From assembly GCA_913049565.1 (NCBI GenBank), contig CAJWZG010000016.1, forward strand, positions 1-21,839: a DNA stretch of 21,839 bases, written 5' to 3'. Below are positions 7,728-15,613 of this stretch, piece after piece; the stretch's first letter is position 1; each line of letters opens with the position of its first letter. This DNA is from an uncultured Gammaproteobacteria bacterium (GTDB lineage Bacteria; Pseudomonadota; Gammaproteobacteria; Pseudomonadales; Azotimanducaceae_A). The translations under genes and the position numbers were made by a program. The notes below the pieces were generated by a model. That model made no database searches. It had not been told where the DNA came from and saw only the letters and a program-made list of their open reading frames with translations.

Positions 7728-9272
7728 CTAACTAATAGCCGGTGCGTTTGCATCTACATATCTCTCGCGCAGCGTGCGCTTAAGCACCTTGCCGGTGGCA
7801 TTGCGTGGCAGCGCATCGATAAACTCGACACTGCTGGGCACCTTGAATTTCGCCAAATTGGCTATGCAATGAGCGACCACTGCATCCGCGTCTAAGGTTT
7901 GCCCGGGCTTGAGCACTAACACGGCCTTGCCGGTTTCGCCCCAGCGGTCATCGGGCACCCCGATAATGGCAGCTTCTGCCACTTGTTCTAACTGGTATAG
8001 TACGTTTTCCACTTCCGCAGGGTATACGTTTTCGCCGCCGGAAATGTACATATCCTTCCAACGATCAACAATGTAGATAAACCCTTCCTCATCAAACCGC
8101 GCCGCATCACCAGTTTTCAGCCAACCGTCGACAAACGAACTCTCCGTGGCCTCAGGCTTATTCCAATAGCCTGGCGTAATGTTTGGGCCACGTATTAGTA
8201 ACTCGCCGACCTCGCCTCTAGGCAAGGTTTCACCCTCGTCACCAATAATTTTAATCTCGGTATGCAGCAGAGGTTTACCCGCAGAGCCAATTTTGCGCAT
8301 GACGTCATTAGCATCCAGCGCAGTTCCCCCCGGGCTGGTTTCGGTCATGCCCCAACCCTGAATCAAAGGCACGCCGCGATCGATCCAGCCGCGCAGAATA
8401 GCCTCGGCGCAAGGCGCGCCGCCGACCCCAGCGGTGATCAGACGGCTTAAATCTGTGGCCGCAAAATCCGCGTGCTGCATCATGAACTGGTACGGCGCAG
8501 GCACGCCGAAGAAGTGGGTCACGCCGAGGCTTTCATCGCCTAGAATCGCCAGCGCTCGACCGGGTTCAAAGTCACGCATCAGCAAAATACGCCCACCGGC
8601 GTGCAGAATTGGGTTGGCGTAGCAATTCATGCCGCCTGTATGGAACAAAGGCAACACCACCAACTGCACAGCATTGGAACTGATGTTGGCAGGGATACCA
8701 AGGTTTACGGCGTTATAGAAGTTCATGCCATAGGTAATCATGGCGCCTTTGGGAGAACCCGTGGTGCCCGAGGTGTACATAATCATGGCGACATCTTTGA
8801 GTGTGCACTCCGCCGCTTGATAATCGCCGGAGGCGGCTTGTAGGGCCTGCTGATAGCTGCAGTTTGCATCTTCCTCATCTACCTGAAGTTGGCTGGGCAC
8901 TTTGCATAGATCAATGAGTTGGGCTGCGGCGTCAGTAAATTTGGTGTCAAAAACCAGCACCTTGGGCGTGGAGTCGCCCAGAATGTACTCAAGCTCCGGC
9001 ACCGTAAGACGCCAGTTCAGAGGTATGCAGATAGCCCCGATCTTCGAACAAGCAAATTGGGCCTCAAATACCTCTGGGCAATTGGGGGTTAACATGGCTA
9101 CTCGATCACCCTTCACGACGCCTTGGCCCTGTAGCCATGACGCTAAGCGATTGGCGTGATCCTCTAGCGCTTGGTAAGTCAGCTCGTTATGGGTATCCAA
9201 ATCGACAATGGCAACTTTGTCGCCGCGCATATCGGCGTGATAGGCCGTCCAATCGTAGTACTTAACGCTCAT
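7728..9272 (-). CDS. Acyl-CoA ligase (fatty-acid/medium-chain type, ANL superfamily)
   Basis: The protein is 514 residues with an intact adenylate-forming enzyme layout. The P-loop MYTSGTTGSPKGA is at 165-177, GWGMTET at 306-312, the WLKTGDAARFDEEGF segment at about 384-398, the hinge DRWKDMYISGGENVYPAEVE at 403-422, and the C-terminal catalytic Lys in PRNATGKVLKR (Lys496). It activates a carboxylic acid with ATP and joins it to CoA. The family is usually called fatty-acyl-CoA synthetase or FadD3/AMP-ligase-like; chain length cannot be read from sequence. The ATG is preceded by a GA-rich purine stretch. It is transcribed toward the aldehyde dehydrogenase and diverges from the amidohydrolase across 209 bases. 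Confidence 0.9.
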   Translation of the reverse strand: MSVKYYDWTAYHADMRGDKVAIVDLDTHNELTYQALEDHANRLASWLQGQGVVKGDRVAMLTPNCPEVFEAQFACSKIGAICIPLNWRLTVPELEYILGDSTPKVLVFDTKFTDAAAQLIDLCKVPSQLQVDEEDANCSYQQALQAASGDYQAAECTLKDVAMIMYTSGTTGSPKGAMITYGMNFYNAVNLGIPANISSNAVQLVVLPLFHTGGMNCYANPILHAGGRILLMRDFEPGRALAILGDESLGVTHFFGVPAPYQFMMQHADFAATDLSRLITAGVGGAPCAEAILRGWIDRGVPLIQGWGMTETSPGGTALDANDVMRKIGSAGKPLLHTEIKIIGDEGETLPRGEVGELLIRGPNITPGYWNKPEATESSFVDGWLKTGDAARFDEEGFIYIVDRWKDMYISGGENVYPAEVENVLYQLEQVAEAAIIGVPDDRWGETGKAVLVLKPGQTLDADAVVAHCIANLAKFKVPSSVEFIDALPRNATGKVLKRTLRERYVDANAPAIS

Positions 9273-9347
9273 CTCTCCCCCCTCATGTGTTTTTCATTCA
9301 GCGCCCGCAGCGCTGTCGCAGCCGCCCACTATACTCCAACCTGTAGG

Positions 9348-9380
9348 CCCTTCTACCCTACTACCTTAAGCCCTTCTACC
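9348..9380. repeat. Direct repeat CCCTTCTACC in a divergent intergenic region
   Basis: The ten bases CCCTTCTACC occur at 9348-9357 and again at 9371-9380, 23 bases start to start, close to two helical turns. The gap separates the divergent ligase and amidohydrolase genes, so an operator is possible but unproven. Nothing else is evident in 9273-9481. Confidence 0.4.
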
Positions 9381-9481
9381 ATTTACCGGTCTGTAGCGGC
9401 GCGTTCAGGCAGACGGGCGTTTGACCCGCTCCTACCTGCCCAGTAGGGTCAGCCGATATCCGACCAACCGGAGGTTTGCCG

Positions 9482-10936
9482 ATGGTGCGCCAACATGCGA
9501 GAACCGAACTTTCCCTTGAGCATATTCACCCGCGTTTAACGACACGCAGCCCTCTCAGTGCGATAACGTTCATGCTGCTAATTACCCTAATGCTGGGTGC
9601 CTGCAGCAGGTCTGACGAGGGCAACCGGTTACTGATCGAAAACGTCAACGTAGTGGACCCTATTTCCGGCCTGCTAGAAAACCGGCAAGTACTTATCGAA
9701 AACGGTGTAATCACTGCAGTTGAAAGCAGCGAGTCCTCCATTGCAGGCGACGATGAGATCGAACGCTACAATGGCGCCGGGCGATACCTAATACCCGGCC
9801 TGTGGGACATGCATGTGCACTTCGTGTACGAGCCAAGCCTAACCAACGCAATGGCCGACTTATTTTTGGACTACGGCATTACCAGCGTTCGCGACACCGG
9901 CGGCGACATAGAACAACTCGCGCAGCTACGCGACCGCCTGCCAGCACCCAAACCCAACATCTATTTATCTGGCCCATTACTGGACGGTCGATTTGTCGTT
10001 TACGACGGCTCAGATGTAACGCGCCCGCCACTAGGTACCTATGCCGGTAATGCGAGCACCGCGAGCGAGACCGTAGCTGCACTGCAGCAAGCAGGTGCCG
10101 ACTTCATAAAGATATACGAACTGGTGCAGCCAGCGACCTACGACGCGCTGGTTGAGGCGGCACGCAGCCGCAGCATGCCCATTGCATCCCATGTGCCGCT
10201 AATGATGACAGCCGACACCGCAGGGCCAAACGCAGACTCAATGGAACATCTGCGCAATCTAGAACTGGCTTGCGCAGCTAACTGGCAAGAACTGCTCAAC
10301 GCGCGCCAACAGCGCATTACTGATTTTACCGAGGGGCTGGGCTACGCGCTGCGCGCCGGACTCCATCGAGAGCAACGTCTGCCTGCTATTGCCGCCTACG
10401 ACGAGGAGCGCTGCAACCAAGTGCTCGACACCCTGACCAACACTATTCAGGTGCCAACCCTGCGCCTCAACACCGGCAGGCATTTGCGCCACTTCGAAAG
10501 GCCGGACTGGCCTAGCGCGCTAGCTAAACTACCAGAAAAAACACAGCGCACATGGCAGGCGCAAGTCGCCCTTTTCTCTCAGGCTCCCGCCGCTGACCCC
10601 ACATTCGCGCAATGGAGTTTGTTTTTAACAGAGCGATTACTGCAGCGCGGCGTGCCCGTGGGTGCAGGCACAGACGCGCCAATAGGTCTGGCCATACCCG
10701 GGTATTCGCTGCACACAGAACTGGAGCTGCTGGTTGTTGGGGGCATGACGGCACAACAGGCTCTGGCTGCCGCGACGATTACACCAGCGCGCTTTTTCAA
10801 CAAGGACGATTCGGTTGGCCGAATACACCCCGGAATGCGCGCCGATCTGCTGTTACTTGATGAAAACCCACTGGACGACATTAAACATACACGCGGCATT
10901 GGAGCGGTAATGTTGGCCGGCAACTGGGTACGCTAA
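9482..10936 (+). CDS. Amidohydrolase family lipoprotein
   Basis: The protein is about 484 residues from the ATG at 9482, chosen because GGAGG at 9470-9474 is 7 bases upstream; a TTG at 9476 is less likely. A hydrophobic segment followed by the lipobox LMLGAC near residue 41 indicates a lipoprotein, although the stretch before it is unusually long. The metal-dependent hydrolase domain follows: DMHVHF, ADFIKIYE with the likely carbamylated Lys, ASHVPL and MEHLRN His residues, and GTDAPIG with the catalytic Asp. PARFFNKDDSVGRIHPGMRADLLLLDENPL is the usual C-terminal return to the small beta domain. It belongs to the imidazolonepropionase-like/prolidase-like group, whose substrates include cyclic amides and dipeptides; the substrate here is unknown. 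Confidence 0.85.
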   Translation: MVRQHARTELSLEHIHPRLTTRSPLSAITFMLLITLMLGACSRSDEGNRLLIENVNVVDPISGLLENRQVLIENGVITAVESSESSIAGDDEIERYNGAGRYLIPGLWDMHVHFVYEPSLTNAMADLFLDYGITSVRDTGGDIEQLAQLRDRLPAPKPNIYLSGPLLDGRFVVYDGSDVTRPPLGTYAGNASTASETVAALQQAGADFIKIYELVQPATYDALVEAARSRSMPIASHVPLMMTADTAGPNADSMEHLRNLELACAANWQELLNARQQRITDFTEGLGYALRAGLHREQRLPAIAAYDEERCNQVLDTLTNTIQVPTLRLNTGRHLRHFERPDWPSALAKLPEKTQRTWQAQVALFSQAPAADPTFAQWSLFLTERLLQRGVPVGAGTDAPIGLAIPGYSLHTELELLVVGGMTAQQALAAATITPARFFNKDDSVGRIHPGMRADLLLLDENPLDDIKHTRGIGAVMLAGNWVR

Positions 10937-10945
10937 AAATGGGTA

Positions 10946-10961
10946 GTGAGAAATAACTCAC
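10946..10961 (+). terminator. Weak hairpin after the amidohydrolase gene
   Basis: GTGAG, loop AAATAA, CTCAC forms a 5-bp stem 10 bases after the stop, followed by AGTTTATTC, a poor T-tract. It may be a weak terminator. Confidence 0.3.
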
Positions 10962-11043
10962 AGTTTATTCGGCCACCAAGCCATAGCATTGGGTCACCAC
11001 ATGGCGCAACATATTGGTTCCGTTTTTGCAGACCGAGGTAGTT

Positions 11044-11265
11044 GTGGCCCTAGCAGAAAGAGACAACGATCAACTCGCTGAAAGAATAGATCGCTTAGCA
11101 GAAACCCTTGCGCACCATATTGAGCTGACACGGCAAGGCTTCGATGAAATGAACCGGCGCTTCGACGCTCTCACCCGCCGCATGGACCGGTTCATGATTT
11201 GGTCCTTCAGTACCACTGTGGCCACCGGCGGCATTGTTATTGGCGTACTGCGCACTTGGCCATAA
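11044..11265 (+). CDS. Small coiled-coil protein with C-terminal membrane anchor
   Basis: The protein is 73 residues from a GTG start, chosen because GAGG at 11035-11038 lies 5 bases before it; an in-frame TTG at 11014 would add 10 residues without a ribosome site. The first 50 residues are highly charged with a heptad-like pattern (LAERIDRLAETLAHHIELT, FDEMNRRFDALTRRMDRF) and should form a coiled coil. One membrane helix follows (MIWSFSTTVATGGIVIGVL) and the protein ends four residues later. Many bacteria have small proteins of this shape (DUF1640/CCDC90-like), with no defined function. The stop is only 3 bases from the stop of the convergent dioxygenase gene. Confidence 0.7.
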   Translation: MALAERDNDQLAERIDRLAETLAHHIELTRQGFDEMNRRFDALTRRMDRFMIWSFSTTVATGGIVIGVLRTWP

Positions 11266-11268
11266 AAC

Positions 11269-12093
11269 CTAATCTATTAACCTCTCTACCCCGCTTTTTA
11301 AAGCCACAAACCCAGCTGGTTGATAAGTAACAATAATAGCCCGGCGCGGTGAAGTGCTGTGGTTAGGCCCTGAGCCATGCACAATGTGCGGGTCAAAAAA
11401 CACCGCTGACCCAGCAGGCGCCTCTAACAACACCTGTGCACTCTCTTCAAAGGCGTGAGGGTGAGTATAAAACCCCGCAAGCTGGCGCTCGTCATCACAA
11501 CCGGGCAAACAGCCGCTCCGATGGCTCCCCTCAATGACCCGAAAGCAGCCGTTTTTTGCTGAAGCGTCGTCGAACAACACCATAACATTGGGCAGCTTCT
11601 CAACATGAGCGCTGTCATGAACCCAGTAAGGCGCATCCTGATGCCAGCCAAAACCGGAACCAACTTGAGAATGTTTAAAGTTCAGTTTGGCCGTCCACAG
11701 CGCCAGCTGCTCAGCGGGCACCAACTGTTTCATTGGCTGGCAAAGCCTGGGCTCGTCTAACAGTTGCTCAAACAGCGGTTCTAAATCGTTCACCGGCTCG
11801 ACCACACGCAAACGCTGCTCTGGGTCGCCGTGTTCAAACTGCACGGTGACATGTGCCAAGTCGACAAAGCGGTTCCCATCCAAACGATACTCTAGAGCCT
11901 CAGGCGCAGGTTCAGTGTCCGCGTTCTCACCATCAAGCGCAGCGGACACCTTGGCTTCAACACGTTGCGCAGCACGCCGAAACGCCTCGCATTCACCCTC
12001 AGTGAATAACGCTTTCTTGAGCAAAAACCCCTGCTCACGGTAACGCGCCAACTCACACTCACTGAGACTGACATCACTCACATTTGCTTCCAT
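11269..12093 (-). CDS. Phytanoyl-CoA dioxygenase (PhyH) family protein
   Basis: The protein is 274 residues with the double-stranded beta-helix of Fe(II)/2-oxoglutarate oxygenases. The iron triad is readable: GWHQDAPYW gives His151 and Asp153, and DPHIVHGSGPNHS gives His239. Arg250 in SPRRAIIV is the expected 2-oxoglutarate ligand. It should hydroxylate a small substrate or acyl-CoA in the cytoplasm; the family is broad, so phytanoyl-CoA is only the namesake. GGAGG lies 8 bases before the ATG. Neighbouring acyl-CoA and desaturase genes fit branched or unusual lipid catabolism, but no operon connects them. Positions 12094-12341 upstream hold the shared divergent regulatory region with the next gene; I see no clear promoter. 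Confidence 0.88.
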   Translation of the reverse strand: MEANVSDVSLSECELARYREQGFLLKKALFTEGECEAFRRAAQRVEAKVSAALDGENADTEPAPEALEYRLDGNRFVDLAHVTVQFEHGDPEQRLRVVEPVNDLEPLFEQLLDEPRLCQPMKQLVPAEQLALWTAKLNFKHSQVGSGFGWHQDAPYWVHDSAHVEKLPNVMVLFDDASAKNGCFRVIEGSHRSGCLPGCDDERQLAGFYTHPHAFEESAQVLLEAPAGSAVFFDPHIVHGSGPNHSTSPRRAIIVTYQPAGFVALKSGVERLID

Positions 12094-12341
12094 ACCGTTT
12101 ACCTCCCTGCGCCATGGCGGCCGCCTTCCCAGCAGTCGTCAGACAGCCCGAAGCTGAGTTGTTACCAAAAATTTCAAGAATTCCAGCCAAAACTACCGTT
12201 CATCCTCTGCATGCAACGCCTTATCAATCCAACACTGAATTTTGTAACACAGTTAGCAAAGTGGCGGCAGGGAACATCTGCATGCGCAGATGGTCATTAT
12301 CGGATCCGTCGTCTCGGCGACACCATAAGAGAGGGGAGAAT

Positions 12342-13002
12342 ATGCGTACAGCACTCTTTATCCAAAATTGGAGCAACTGCAGGCTTAGGTTTGCTATCAG
12401 CATTTGGCGCCTTAAGCGTACAGGCCGAGGGCAGACAGATTGAGGAGGTGATTGTTACTGCAGAGCGCCAAGAAGCATCAATTCAAGATACCTCAATTTC
12501 AATTACCGCGTTCACAGGCGAATTCTTAGAAGACTTCGGTATCCGTAATCAGGAAGACCTGCAAAATTTTGTTCCAGCAACAACAATTCAACCCTACGAC
12601 GCGACAGTCCGCGGTGTCGGCAGAAATTTCCGTGCTCTGGGTGGTGACCCGGGGGTCGCCACATACATGAATGGCGTCTACTCTGAAGACTTACTTACAG
12701 CGACCGCCGCAACGTTTTGGGATGTTGAGCGAATCGAAGTTTTACGTGGGCCTCAAGGCACCCTATATGGACGAAATGCCGTTGGTGGAGCCGTGAACAT
12801 TCTCTACAAAGAACCCACAGAAGTTTTCGAGGGCGCATTTCAGACCATTCAGGGCAGCATAGGGACGAAAGACTACTATGGCATGGTTTCAGGTCCGCTG
12901 GTCGAAGATAAGCTCTTAGGTCGAATAAACTTTAGCTGGCGCGAGCGCGATGGCTTCGTCCGCGATATCAATAGAGAAGACTCGAACATGTGGTCTCTCT
13001 AG
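12342..13002 (+). pseudogene. TonB-dependent receptor, N-terminal part; frameshifted and truncated at the junction
   Basis: The coding frame gives a TonB-box-like EEVIVTAERQEASIQDTSIS, a plug domain with the hallmark RIEVLRGPQGTLYGRNAVGG, and the first barrel strands (LLGRINFSWRERDGF). The frame that holds this has no ATG near the signal peptide. The purine-rich site GAGAGGGGAGA with ATG at 12342 lies one frame away. Removing one A from the AAAA run at 12364-12367 joins that ATG to a typical signal peptide (MRTALFIQ-IGATAG, hydrophobic core, AFGALSVQAEG). So there is either a one-base insertion error or a real frameshift. Receptor similarity ends around 12,960-12,990 where prmC similarity on the other strand takes over; the stop at 13000-13002 is probably foreign. 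About 70% of a normal receptor is missing. Confidence 0.75.
12943..12990. other. Probable chimeric join between two genomes
   Basis: A plus-strand TonB receptor reads convincingly up to about 12,957-12,970, and a minus-strand PrmC reads convincingly from the right down to about 12,943-12,964. Neither is complete. Base composition, gene content and protein style differ on the two sides. The exact breakpoint lies in a short stretch compatible with both proteins. Confidence 0.75.
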
Positions 13003-13410
13003 GGCAATCGTAATACCGATACATCCACTGCCACATCCGATGTCGGCAATGAACCATGGTTTGTCATCTATTGGTTCTTTCGGAATTAATGTAAGAGCAG
13101 CGTTGACCAGTGTCTCCGTATCGGACCGAGGACAGAGAACACCCGGTGTGACGAGGAAATCATAATTGTGAAACCCCCATTCTCCCAAGACCCAAGCCAT
13201 GGGCTCTCGATTCGCTCGTCTTTTCAATAAGGGACGCAATGTTTGCAACTCGGCTTCTTGTAAGGGCTTGTCAAAGTTTAGATAGAGATCCATTCGTTTC
13301 ATACCCAAAGCCTGCGCCATCAGTAATTCAGCCTCATATTTTGAGGATTGAATACCGTGATCGGCGAGAAATTTGGCTGTACGATTGAGGACTGTGGTAA
13401 TGGTGAGCAT
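12943..13410 (-). CDS. prmC: PrmC (release-factor glutamine methyltransferase), N-terminal part, truncated at the junction
   Basis: About 155 residues of PrmC/HemK remain. The N-terminal helical domain (LADHGIQSSKYEAELLMAQA, MKRMDLYLNFDKPL) is followed by RRANREPMAWVLGEWGF and the SAM-binding motif FIADIGCGSGCIGITIALERP. After DEAIALA the sequence departs from the family, and the catalytic NPPY motif and C-terminus are absent. The missing part lies beyond a probable chimeric join rather than being lost by ordinary decay. PrmC methylates the Gln of the GGQ motif in RF1 and RF2. The ATG overlaps the hemG stop by one base (TGATG), which implies translational coupling in the operon hemE, hemH-like, hemG, prmC. 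The left coordinate is approximate. Confidence 0.85.
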
Positions 13411-14768
13411 CAGACTTGTTGGGTTAAGGTGTGGATGAAGTGGTTGGCGTGTTCCTGACCGATTCGAATACAGTCTTTAACCGCTACACCAAAGAGGTGG
13501 TTTCCAGAAAGGCGGAGGGATGAATTGGCGTGATGGAATTGATGCATTCGTTCTTGGAATGCCCAGTGGCCAACGCCATATCTTGGGATGGCATTCTTCC
13601 AGCGTATGGTCTGAACGGCCGCAGGGTGTAAGTTCGGACTATCAAATAGCGTGCGATGTGCTTCGAGCGCGACAGCTTCAAGAACGGAGTCATCAGCGAA
13701 AACGATGTCGGGTAGGATGGAGCCTCCCAAAAGACTTCGAGTCATCACTAGGTTGGCTGGACATCGATGTGGATATAGATGAGACGTAAACAAGATCCCC
13801 AGTAAGCCAGACTGTTGTTCAAAACGACTTTGTAATGCTCCAAACCCAATGGGAGGCGATGTAAAATCAGATCGTTCAAATGCTTGCATCACCACTGCAA
13901 CAGGAGAGTATTCAATATTGTGTAGATCGTTTGAGACAGCAGGATGGAGCTGTTTCAGCAATTGAGCCGCTGCACTAGCAGGGCAGGTTATGGCAAGCGT
14001 TTTGGCTTGGACCGGTCCATTTGGAGTGTCAATCAGCCATCCTGTTACAGCGCTGTAGTCAAGGTGTGTCGCAGGAGAATTCGTTTGGACAGACATTCCT
14101 TTGTCAGCTAGAAATTCGGCGATCTTTTGGCACAATTGATGAGACCCCAACTGCATAGAAGTGAGGTGCGGAGGCGTTCTGGTTTTGTCGCGCAGTCGTT
14201 GAATTAGCTGCCAGAGGATGGAGCCATTGGAGGCCATTTTCCAAAGGTTGGGAAAAGCAGCTCGTACAGACATGTGCTCTGGAGTGTCGGCATAAATCCC
14301 AGCGCACATAGGTGCCAAAAAGTTGTCTAGGATTCCTTTTCCAAAGCGCTTTGCCATGAAATCCGACATGGAAGGCTCTCCCTTAAGACTGGGAGTCCAG
14401 ATAAGTTCTCTTGCAATTCGAAATTTTTGCCACAATGAGAGAAGTGGTGTGGATTTCATCAGGAGCTTTGGAGACAGAGCGTGTAAACCATTATTGACCA
14501 AATAGCGGGTTGCCTGTTCTGTGTTTGCTGGAGTTACAACAGACTGTGCTCCGATGAGATCGATTAGAGTATCTACAGCAGGTTCACTGTCAAGCCAGCC
14601 ATTTGCCGCTTCATCAAACAAGGCCTCTCCAATTTGGCGGGATTGCAACAGTCCACCAACGGTTGACTCTCGTTCCAATACGCACACCGATAGTTTTTCA
14701 CTCGCAAATGCAGCCAGGGACAACCCAGAAATTCCGGCGCCAATGACACACAGGTCGACTTGGTTCAC
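13410..14768 (-). CDS. hemG: Protoporphyrinogen/coproporphyrinogen oxidase, oxygen-dependent FAD type
   Basis: The protein is 452 residues. The N-terminal FAD-binding motif DLCVIGAGISGLSLAAF and VLERESTVGGLLQSR, the middle FMAKRFGKGILDNFLAPMCAGIYADTPEHMSV, and the C-terminal LSGNHLFGVAVKDCIRIGQ are typical of the flavin oxidase that removes six electrons from the porphyrinogen ring (called HemY in Bacillus, HemG in myxobacteria). It acts at the cytoplasmic membrane face. The start is GTG, and it overlaps the stop of the preceding gene as GTGA; the stop overlaps prmC as TGATG. The position after hemE and a HemH-like protein confirms heme synthesis. Whether it acts on protoporphyrinogen or coproporphyrinogen cannot be read here. 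Confidence 0.9.
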   Translation of the reverse strand: MNQVDLCVIGAGISGLSLAAFASEKLSVCVLERESTVGGLLQSRQIGEALFDEAANGWLDSEPAVDTLIDLIGAQSVVTPANTEQATRYLVNNGLHALSPKLLMKSTPLLSLWQKFRIARELIWTPSLKGEPSMSDFMAKRFGKGILDNFLAPMCAGIYADTPEHMSVRAAFPNLWKMASNGSILWQLIQRLRDKTRTPPHLTSMQLGSHQLCQKIAEFLADKGMSVQTNSPATHLDYSAVTGWLIDTPNGPVQAKTLAITCPASAAAQLLKQLHPAVSNDLHNIEYSPVAVVMQAFERSDFTSPPIGFGALQSRFEQQSGLLGILFTSHLYPHRCPANLVMTRSLLGGSILPDIVFADDSVLEAVALEAHRTLFDSPNLHPAAVQTIRWKNAIPRYGVGHWAFQERMHQFHHANSSLRLSGNHLFGVAVKDCIRIGQEHANHFIHTLTQQV

Positions 14769-15613
14769 GGTGCACGTCCTGTGTAGTCCCAGATGTGTTG
14801 TCTAAGCAATCGCAATAAAGAGATGCTTTCCGGATGAGGCTGAAGAAGTGTCAGGTTGGGGCTCGTCAAATCAGGGTGTAAGATATCGTCTTGAGATCCA
14901 ACTGAATCGATAAACCCATACAATATTCTCTCTCTGCTAGAGATACTGTCTAAGTTTCCTTTTGCACTGTGTGCATTGAGTAGTACTTGAACGGTGCAGG
15001 TCGGAAAGAGACGAGACAACTCCTGTTCTAGAAGGTGTCGCTGTTTATCTGCTGTGTTTGTAAGTCCATTCCAATGCTCCAAGTGCCGTCTCATGAAGAG
15101 AACAATGTGGTTAACGGGGGCATCTGAGGACTGTGTAAGGACGTTGTATCGAATCCATTGTGCGATCATTTCAAGCCATTCTTCGGATCTGCTTGGTCGA
15201 TCTATCCAATGAATAGAGTGATCTTTTTCGTGCAGTGTGCGTTCGAGTCTATGTAGTTGATTCATCTCCCACTTAGATGGAAATGTGCTGATGGGAAAGA
15301 GGTGTACCATACTTTTCGGTGCCAGATGATGTACAGCCTGATCGAGTGCGTCACCGGCTAAGGTGTAGATCGAACAGTTGGCGTCCCCACCCAGAAGTCT
15401 ATTGAGTTCATCAACGGGTAGGTCTGTCCTTTGCAGAGAAGTACTGAGACGCCTGAAGTGGGCACCATTTCGCCAACAAAAGAACCACCATAGCCACCAC
15501 ACCCACCACGAGTGCTGGCTTTTCCACTGTTGTTCAAGGAGTGAGACCTCTTCTTCCACGGTTGTTGGACGTTCTGGAAGTAAGAGCCACACTCTTGGCG
15601 TTTCCTTAGCCAA
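14765..15613 (-). CDS. Degenerate ferrochelatase-like protein between hemE and hemG
   Basis: There are about 282 residues from the TTG at 15613, which has GGAG 5 bases upstream and lies beside the hemE stop; the open frame extends to GTG at 15661. No standard family signature is obvious. The placement (hemE-X-hemG) is that of hemH in many genomes, and the length is near that of ferrochelatase. Several segments follow the ferrochelatase pattern by eye: an N-terminal VWLLLPERPTT in place of the usual LLNLGTP, ALDQAVHHLAPKSMVHLFPI in place of the AVxxL...VVLPLYP segment, and HIVLFMRRHLEHW where LLLSYHGIP would be. The catalytic His environment is altered and the CPGF...CLETLEEI glutamate region is not recognisable. 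A Trp-rich stretch (WWVWWLWWFFCW) near residue 45 is odd. The function is uncertain: a divergent chelatase, a non-catalytic paralogue, or an unrelated protein. Confidence 0.5.
   Translation of the reverse strand: MAKETPRVWLLLPERPTTVEEEVSLLEQQWKSQHSWWVWWLWWFFCWRNGAHFRRLSTSLQRTDLPVDELNRLLGGDANCSIYTLAGDALDQAVHHLAPKSMVHLFPISTFPSKWEMNQLHRLERTLHEKDHSIHWIDRPSRSEEWLEMIAQWIRYNVLTQSSDAPVNHIVLFMRRHLEHWNGLTNTADKQRHLLEQELSRLFPTCTVQVLLNAHSAKGNLDSISSRERILYGFIDSVGSQDDILHPDLTSPNLTLLQPHPESISLLRLLRQHIWDYTGRAP

Noticed and set aside
12211..12341. In-frame ATG at 12211 as the receptor start
   Set aside because: It would add about 45 residues without signal-peptide character, and the good ribosome site and signal peptide fit the 12342 start after a one-base correction.
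12916..12942. Extra nine minus-strand codons (PAKVYST and similar) continuing PrmC past 12943
   Set aside because: They do not match the PrmC family and lie in receptor sequence, so they are read-through of the join.
12943..13410. Treating prmC as a natural pseudogene
   Set aside because: The remaining part is intact and the end coincides with a taxonomic switch, so a join is a better explanation than decay.
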